Positions 35,001-44,000 of a DNA stretch of 64,000 nt are shown in pieces. The notes beneath the pieces are model-generated. The model searched no databases and was not told the origin of the DNA. It was given only the letters and a program-made list of their open reading frames with translations. The translations under genes and the position numbers were made by a program. The stretch's first letter is position 1, and every line of letters begins with the position of its first letter. Source of the DNA: Gordonia namibiensis NBRC 108229 (GTDB taxonomy: Bacteria > Actinomycetota > Actinomycetes > Mycobacteriales > Mycobacteriaceae); contig NZ_BAHE01000006.1 of assembly GCF_000298235.1 (NCBI RefSeq), forward strand, positions 62,001 to 126,000, given 5' to 3'.

Positions 35001-38000
35001 GTCGACGCCGGCCTGCGCCGCGAGGGCTAGTGCGGTCGCGGCGTGCAGGAGATGGAAGTCGCTGGCCTGTGCGCGGCGGGCGGCCGTCGAGATGGACCGG
35101 GCGACGGCCTCGTCAATCGGGAACTCGATCACCGAGGTACGGAGATCGCGGTCGGGCGGACGGTGGTCGGCGAGGTCGAGTTCCCCGCGGTAACCATCGA
35201 GGGCCTGCCGCCAGTAGTCGTGCAATTCGGCGCGTGAGCTCTGCTCCTCGGCGACCATCCGCCGCGCGAGGACGTCGAAGCCGACCGGTTCCCGGTCCAG
35301 GGACTCGCCGGCCAGGAGCCCGGCGAGTTCCCGTTCGACGATGGCTGCGGATTCGCCGTCCATCGCGATGTGGTGGGCGACGAGGACCACCGCGACCGGG
35401 GCGGTGTCGACGCCGTTCTCCGTCAGCAGCCAGATCCGCACGGGCGGTTCCCCGGCGAGATCGAAGGGAGTCGAGAACTCATCGGCGATGGCCGTGCCGG
35501 TGAGCGCGGTCGAGTCGAGGTGCCGTACCGGCGGCCGCCATCCGTCGACGACCCGCTGCCGCGGACCGTCGGGCGTGGCCAGGTAGCGGGTGCGCAGCGC
35601 GGTGTGCCGGTCGACGAGGGCGTCCAGTGCGGCGGTCACCTCGGCCGTCGTGAGTCCGGGCGGCACACCGACGGCGACGGGAACCGAGTAGATCGGGACC
35701 TGGCCCAACATCTGCGCGCCCACCCACATGCGGCGCTGCGTCGGTGCGAGTGGGATCTCCGTGACCCGGTCGTCCGGATCGTCGACCGCACGAGAATCGG
35801 CAAGGTCTTGCACGGCGTCGACGGCCGGCGTGGGAACCGCGACGGCGAGGCCGGCGGGTGTCGGGTGCTCGAACAGCACCCGCGTCGGCACCCGGACACC
35901 GAGGTGGCGGCCCAGGGCCGAGGTCACCCTGGTGGCCGACAGCGAGGTGCCGCCGAGAGCGAAGAAGTCGGCGGATTCCGCAATCGCGTCCACCGAGACC
36001 TCGAGCACCTCGGCCATGATCGCGCGAACCTGCGCGACGAGCTCCGGATCGGCGAGTTCTCGCTCGTACCGGGCGGATTCGCCGGAATCGCGCGTGGGGA
36101 TCTCGGGGGCATCCACGGTCGAGGCCACGACCGGGAACGGCTGCCCGACGTCGCCCACACCGAGCAGCAGGGTGGTGTAGTCGTCGAGCAGCAGCCGGGC
36201 CACCTCGTCCGGGACCTGCGCGGAGTGCACCAGGGTGACATGCAGTTCGTCGTCGCTCTCGGCGAGGACCACCTCGATGTCGTACTTCGCGTCGACCGTC
36301 GATGTCGCCTCGGTGACCAGCGAGGCCATTGCGCCTGCCAGAGGGACCTCGCCGGAGGCCTGCGGGACGACCTCCTGGCTCACGAGCAGCACCGAGATCA
36401 GCGGATCGCCGCCGTGCCGGGCCGCGGGCCGGACCGCCTGTACGACGTCCTCGTAGGGGATGTCGCTGTGCGCCAGCGCTGCGAGTGCGACGTCGCGGAC
36501 CTGTTCCACCGCTTCGCGAACCGGGGTGTCCGGGCGGAGTCGGGTGCGCAGCGCGACGGTGTTGACGAACATGCCCACGACCGACTCCCATTCGGGGGCG
36601 GAGCGTCCGTGCACCGGCACGCCGACCAGGACATCCCACTGTCCGGTCAGCTGACCGAGGGTCGCCGAGAGAGCTGCGTGCGCGACCTGGAAGACCGTGG
36701 CCGACAACGCCTTCGCGGTCTGATGGATCGCGGGGGACGGCACGGAGGCACCGATACGACCGGTGACGCCCGCGGCGCCGGGGTCGCGATGACCGGGCAA
36801 CCGGAGCGGTTCCGGCGCATCGGCGAGAGTATCTGTCCAGTAACGGATCTGGTGCGCGAAGAGGCTGTCGTGATCGGCGGCGTCTCCGAGGCGTTCGATC
36901 TGCCACTGGGTGAAGTCGGCGTAGGTGAACGCCTCGTCGGCGGCCACCGCCAGTCGCTCGCCGTCGTAGGCGCGCATCAGGTCGGCGAGCAGCACACGGA
37001 TGGACCAACCGTCGATGGCGATGTGGTGGAGGACCGCCGCGAGGTAGAGGTCGGTGTCGTCGGTGGCGTCGTCAGACGTCTCCACCTCGAAGACGGCCGC
37101 GCGGAATCCGGGCTCGTTCTCGAGGTCGAACGGTGTGCGCAAGTACTCCGTCACCTGCCGTCGGACCACGGCCTCGACGTCCTCGTCGCCGACCTCCACG
37201 AGATGGTGTGCCAGCACAGGGCTTCGGTGTTCGATCCGTCGCTGGATCGGTCCGGCCGGCGAATCCGGGTACACCGTGCGGAGCACGGGGTGCGCACCCA
37301 CGACCTCGTCGACGGCCTTGCGCAGTCGGGCGAGGTCGACGCGACCGCGGATCCGCATCACCACGGGAACGTGGTATGCGGTCGATGTCGGGTCGACGTG
37401 ATGGTGAATCCACATGCGCCGCTGCGGATATGCCAGTGGTAACGGGTCGGGAACGGGAAGTCGCGCCGGCGCCGGCAGCGGGGCCGCGACGGGTCCGGAG
37501 GTCGGTGAGACCAGGTCGTCGACGCGGCGGGCGAGTTCGGCCATCGTCCGAGCCTCGAACAGCAGACGAGCCGCGACGTCGACACCGGTGGACGCGGAGA
37601 GCCTCGAGGTGACCTGTGTCGCCGACAGGGAGGTGCCGCCGTCGGCGAAGAAGTCCGAATCGGCGTCGAAGCTCTCGATCGGGCGGTCGAGGACCTCCGC
37701 CCACACCGACGCGATGAGTAGTTCCGTCTCCCCCGCCGGGGCGCGGCCGGCCGTCGCCGAACCACGGACACCGGTCGCGCCGAAGTCCGGTGCGGGCAGG
37801 GAGGTCACGTCGATCTTGCCGTTGCGTCCGATCGGCAGGTCGTCGACCTCGACGAATACTCCGGGGATCATGGTGCGCGGCAGCACATGTGCCAGTTGCG
37901 GTGCCAGGTTGTCGGTGCGGATCTCGACACCGGGCTCGCCGATCACCCAGGAGACCAGCACCTTCTCGCCTGCTGCGGTGGCACGCGCCGCGGTGACGGA

Positions 38001-41000
38001 GGCGGCGATGCCGGGCAGCCGGGACAGCGCCGCATCGATCTCGCCGGGTTCGAGGCGCACACCGCGGATCTTGACCTGGTCGTCGGTCCGGCCGTGGATC
38101 ACGAAGGTGCCGTCGCCGCGCCGGTGGACCAGATCCCCGGTGCGGTACATCCGCTCCCCGTGCGGACCGGCGACGAAGGCGGTCGCGGTCGTGCGTGGGT
38201 CGCCGAGATATCCACGCGCCAGACAGTTCCCGGAGAGATAGAGCTCCCCCACGGTGTGGTCCGGAACAGGACGCAGCCTCGCGTCGAGGACGTGCATGGT
38301 CACACCGTCGAGCGGGCGCCCGATGTGCACCGCGCCTCTCGTGGGACCGGTGTAGCGCGCACTGCTGACCGCGACGGTCGCCTCGGTCGGACCGTATTCG
38401 TTGCTGATCGTCGCGGTGCGGGTCCACTCGCGGACGAGACCCGCACCGAGCGGTTCGCCGCCCACGGCGACGTGCCGGACGTGCGGCAGGTCGTCGGGTC
38501 GCAGGGTGGCCAGCACCGAGGGGGTGGTGAGCAGAACGGTCACCCCGGCGTCTGCGACGAGGTCGGCGAGTTCGTCGGCCGCGATGACATCCGGCGGGCA
38601 CATGATCAGCGTCGCGCCGGCGATCCGCGGCGGCAGAACACCCATCAGGTGGGCGTCGAAACCGGTTGCGTACGTGTGCAGTACACGGTCGCCGGAGGTC
38701 AGGTCCAACCGTCGGGCGGTGTCGCGGGCCCACCCGGCGAGACCACAGTGAGTGACCGCGACGCCCTTCGGCACGCCGGTCGTCCCGGAGGTGAAGGTGA
38801 TGTAGGCGACGTCGTCCGGCGTCACCGCCCGTACTCGTTCCGCGTCGTCGAAGGGCGGCACCACCGCGGGCAGCTCGGCGAACACCTCGTCGAGAGCGAG
38901 CACCTCGACATCGATTCCCCCGGTGCCGATGCCCCCTGTGCCGATGCCAGCCGGGCCGGTGTCACCGAGAGAGAGCACCAGCGCCGGTCGGCATCGGTCG
39001 AGGACGAGGTTCCGTCGTTCGGCCGGGTCGGCGGGGTCGATGTTGACGAAAGCCGCACCCGCGCGGGCGATCGCGGCGGTCGCGATCACCCCGAACACCG
39101 ACCTCGGGAGCAGTTCGACGACGACGTCGCCCGCACCGACACCCCGTGCGATGAGTACGCGCGCCAGATGGGTCGACAGTCGGTCGACGTCGTGGCCGGA
39201 GATCTCGGTGCCGAACCCCGGTACGCGGTGGCAGGAATCGACGACCGCAACATCGGACGAGGTTGCGGCGACGTATGAGGTGAACAGCGCGTCGAAGGTC
39301 TCCGGTTCGAACTCCGGGCTGATCACCTCTTCGTCCGCCGGGCTCATCAGGGTGAGAACCGGCTCGTCGGGGGCCAGCACGCCGCGTCGCAGGGTGTCGA
39401 CGACGAGGTCGCACAGCGCATTCAGGCGGTCCGCGGTGGCGACCGCGTCGGTGCAGGACATCGTCACGTGGAGTGCACCGTCGTGCCGGTACATCGAGAC
39501 GTCGATGCCGAAGAGCGGTATACCCAGGACGCCCGACGCCGCGCCTCCGGGCGGGGACTCGGTTTCCGCCCATTCGACGATCGCATCCGGCACCGCGCCG
39601 AAGGACACCTCGAACAACGGGGTTCCGGCACCGGCACGACCGGGGTCGGCGATGTCGGCGATCTCGGTGAGGGGCAGGTCGGCGTGGGCGAAGGCGCCCA
39701 GGTCCACCGAGGTCACTCGAGCCAGCAGATCGGCGAAGGAGAGTTCCGGGTCGATGGGCGTGTGGAGCGGCACCGCACGCGCGAACAAACCGGGCACACC
39801 GACGAGGCCGGGGTCGAGACGGCCGGACAGCGCGGTGCCGACGGTGACCACCCCGACACCCGACTGTGTCGACAGGACCGCGGCCAGCGCGGTGTGGGTG
39901 GCGATGAACGGTGTCGTCGACCGTGCCACGGTCAGCGCGTCGAGCGATGCGGTGACGGCCGAATCGAGGCGGCCCTGCACACGGTGCACGATCGTCTCCC
40001 CCGCGGGGGCAACGGATTCCGCCTGCAGGTTCATCTCGGGTAGGCGCAGCTGTTCGAGCGGTTGGTTGAACGCGTCCCGCCAGAACGCGGTGAGTTCCGC
40101 GCGCCTCGCGTCGAGCGTCTCGGCGCGCCACATGGAGTACCGCCGATAGTCGGTTCCGCTCGTGGGCAGCGTCGCACCGGCGAGGGCCGTGTCGAGTTCA
40201 CCGGCCAGGATCGCGAAGGATTCTCCGTCGGCGGCGATGTGGTGGATCACCCCGAGAAGCCAGGTGGTGCCGTCGATCTCGACGATCCGTACGCGCCACG
40301 GAAGCGAGGTGGCGAGGTCGATCGGCGTGGCCATCGAGGCGAGAACGGAAGTCACGTCCGGCCTCGGGCGGGCGTCGGGTCCGAGTTCCCGTTCCAGATG
40401 GTCGAGCACCCTGGCGTCGTCCCATCGATGTTGCACCGGGACCCCTTCTCGCAAAGGGAATACGGTGCACAGGGCGTCGTGTCGCGCCACAATCGCGGCA
40501 ACCGCGCGTCGCACGTCGACGGGGCTCGCGTCGATCGGCCAGGCCACCGGCAGGAGGTAGCCGGTGAACTCGGGCTCGGTCCGCCACCGCAACCACACGT
40601 CCATCTGTTCCGGTGTGAGCGGCAGATCCGCAGGGATGTCGACATCATCGGCAAGGAGGGACGCACGCGACGGAACGGGCGAGGTTCCCGGAGCGGCGAT
40701 CCGCGCCGCCAGTTCGGCGACGGTCGGATTCTCGAAGACGTCGGCCACCTCCACCCGGTAGCCCATCCCGGCGAGGGTGGCGGCCAGGCGTGCCGCCGAG
40801 AGCGAGGTGCCTCCGGCAGCGAAGAAGTTCGTGCCAGCGCCGAGAGGACCGGCGTCCTCACCGACGACCGCACGGATCGCCGACGCCACGGTCTCCTCGA
40901 CCGGGCCGAGGACCCGCCCGACCGGCGGGGCGGTGTCGGTGATGGTCGCGAAGAGTTTGTCGCGGTCGATCTTTCCGGTCCGGGTCATCGGCCAGCCGTC

Positions 41001-44000
41001 GACGATCGCGACGCGGGCCGGCACGGCGTGCCCCGGCAGACGTGCAGCGCAGGCTGCCAGGATCGCCGCCTCGTCGAGGTCATCGAGGACGTCGAAGTCG
41101 GCGAGGCCGTCCTCGGTCACGAAAGCCAGCAGTTGTTCATCGCCCGCCCGGCGACCCGGTCGTACCAGGACGCGTGCGTCGCCCACACCGGGAACGGCAC
41201 GCAGGGTCGAGACGACCTCGCCGAGTTCGACCCGGTGACCGCGGATCTGGACCTGGTCGTCGTTGCGACCGAGGTAGGCGAGGCGGCCGGGTGCGACCTC
41301 GCGGACGCGGTCGCCGGTGCGGTACATCCGCCGGCCGCTCCCCGACGGGTCGGCGACGAACCTTGTCGCGGTGAGGCCGGGAGCGTTGAGGTAGCCGAGT
41401 GCTACCTGTTCTCCGACGAGGTACAGCTCGCCGGCCGCACCGGTCGGCACCGGTCGCAGGCGCCGGTCCAGGACCATCCACCCGACGCCGTCGAACGGAG
41501 CACCGATGATGCTGCGTTCGTCGTCGGTGTCGACGTCGGCCGCGGTCAGCACCACGGTCGTCTCGGTGATGCCGTACATGTTGAGCAGCCGGGTGTTCGG
41601 GTGGTCGGCAGCCCATGCGCGCACAGTGTTCGGTGCGAGGGTCTCACCGCCGAAGACGACGGCCCGCAGGGACGGGAGCGCCGGTGGCACGGGAGTGGTT
41701 GCGAGGTCGACGATCCCGCTGAACGCGGTCGGGGTCTGCGAGAGGATCGTGATCCCGTGCCGCTCGATCGTCTCGGCGAGTGCCCGCGGGTCCCGGACCG
41801 TCGTCCGGTCGACCACGACGACGCTGCCGCCGGAGGCCAACGCACCGAGGATCTCCCACACCGAGAAGTCGAAGGCGTACGAGTGCACCCAGGCCCAGAC
41901 GTCTCGCGGGGAGGCGTCGATGAGGTCGAGTCCCGCCGCCATCAGCGCGGCCACGTTCTGTCGGGTCACCACCACGGCCTTCGGCAACCCGGTGGAGCCG
42001 GAGGTGTGGATGATGTAGGCGGCACCCGGGATCGGCTGCGCGCGTTGATGACCGGGCCCCTCCGACACCTCGAGCCGGCTGTCGACGATCGCGGCCGGGG
42101 CGGTCCCGGCCAGGATCAGGTCGACACGCGCCTGCGGGAGGTCCGGGTCGATCGGGACGTAGACCGCATCGGCCAGGAGGGTCGCGACGATCGCGACCAC
42201 GGTGTCGGCGCGACGGTCCATGAGCAGGGCCACGCGGTCGCCGGGGCGCAGACCGGAGGCCTGAAGACGCGTGGCGAGTGTGCGTGCCCGGTCGATGAGG
42301 GTTCGGTAGTCGAGGGTGACGTCGCCGTCGATGACCGCACGCGCCTCGGGATGCGCGTCGGCGTGGTGCAGGAGCGCCGGTATGGGATCGACGCAGGCGG
42401 TCCGGCGAGTACCCGGGTCGGTGGCAGTTCCCGGCGACAAGCAGTCGGCGACGGTCTGGTCGGGGGCCGCGGCCGCCAAGGCTGCGACGGCCTCGACGAA
42501 CCTGTCGAGGATTCGACGAGCCGCTGCCACGTCCACACGCCGCTCGGCAACCGTCAGAGAGACCGACAACCCGTTCCCGTCGTCGATCACGGTGAACTCC
42601 AGCGGGGTTCGGGCCTCGGGGGTCCGCAGGGTCTCGCCGCCGGCGAAGACCGTCCACGCGATGAGATCGGGTGAGGATGCGTGGAAGGCGAAGATGACGT
42701 CGGACAACCCGGTCGGCCCGGAATCCGCCAGCGAGACAGCGGTAGCGAGGTCGCGCCCGGTGACCGTGAGCGCGTGGGCGACAGCCGCCTCGCGGACACC
42801 GGTCACGCGCACCGGTACCGTCTCGACGAACATTCCGACCGGGCGGAGTTCCTCGCTGGTGAAGCGACCCGACACCGGCATCGACATCACGACGTCGTCG
42901 GAGTCGGTGAACTCGGCCAGGACCGCCGAGAGTGCCACGCACAGAATCGTATTGACGGTGGTGCTGTTCTCGCGAGCCTGCGCGGACGCGGCTTCGGTGA
43001 TCGCCCGGTCGACCCGTCGACTCTCGTGGACCGCCGGCCCGGCCGTGAGCCCAGGGCCCGCCGTATCGCTCACCGCGGGTTCGGGCAGGGCGAGACGTTC
43101 GGGCGCGTCCCTCAAGTACCGGGCCCAGAAGACCTCCGCCGCAGCAGTTGTCGCCGACGATCCGGCGGTTCGTGCGTCCAGGACCGCACTGAAGGCGACC
43201 GCCTCGGTCTCCCAGACGGGATCCGCGCCGGCTGCACGTGCGCGCACCGCATGCGCGAAATCCTCCAGCACGATGTGCAACGACCACTCGTCGACGGCGA
43301 TGTGGTGGGCGACGAGGACCAGCTCGACGGCCTCTCGCGTCTCGTCGAGCACCGCCCGCCACGGGACCTCGGTGCGCAGGTCGAACGGAGCGGACACCGC
43401 GAGATCGACACCCGCGGTGTCCAGGGTGGCACTGGTGATTGGCGCGGCAGCAGCTGATTCGACCGTACCGCGTACCTGCGCGACGGGTCCCCCGTCGACC
43501 TCTGGGTAGACGGTCCGCAAGGCCTCGTGCCGGATGGCCACGTCGATCAGCGCCGCCCGCGCCGCGTCGGCGGTGATCTCCTCGGCGAGTGTGAGCCGCA
43601 CCGGCAGGTGATAGACGGTCGCGCGTGGGGCAGCCCGGTTCAGGAGCCAGATCTCCTGCTGGGCTCGGGTCGGGCGATAGGAGATGGCACCGTCGGTGGA
43701 CGTCATCCGTCTCGGGGAGGCGGCCTCGATGACCGACGCGAGTTCGGCGAGCGTCGTCACCGTCGCCAGCTCGCGCATGTCGACGACCACGCGCAGAGTG
43801 CTCCCGAGGTGGGTCGCGAGTTGCATGAATCCCAGGGAGGTGGCGCCCAATCGGACGAGCTCGTCGTCCATCGACGGATTCCCGACCCCGAGTATCTCGG
43901 TCACCGCTTCGGCAACCGCCACCTCGGTGGGGGTGGCCGCCGCCCGGTGGCGGGTCTCCGCCTCGGGTGTCGCGGCGATCAGCCGCGCCGCCGCCCGCCG

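Noticed and set aside
40062-42674. 870-residue open frame antisense to the NRPS, and similar long plus-strand frames at 34101-39278
   Set aside because: They lie wholly inside the NRPS in a fixed phase, are rich in Arg/Gly/Asp without any domain motif, and are the usual shadows of high-GC coding DNA.
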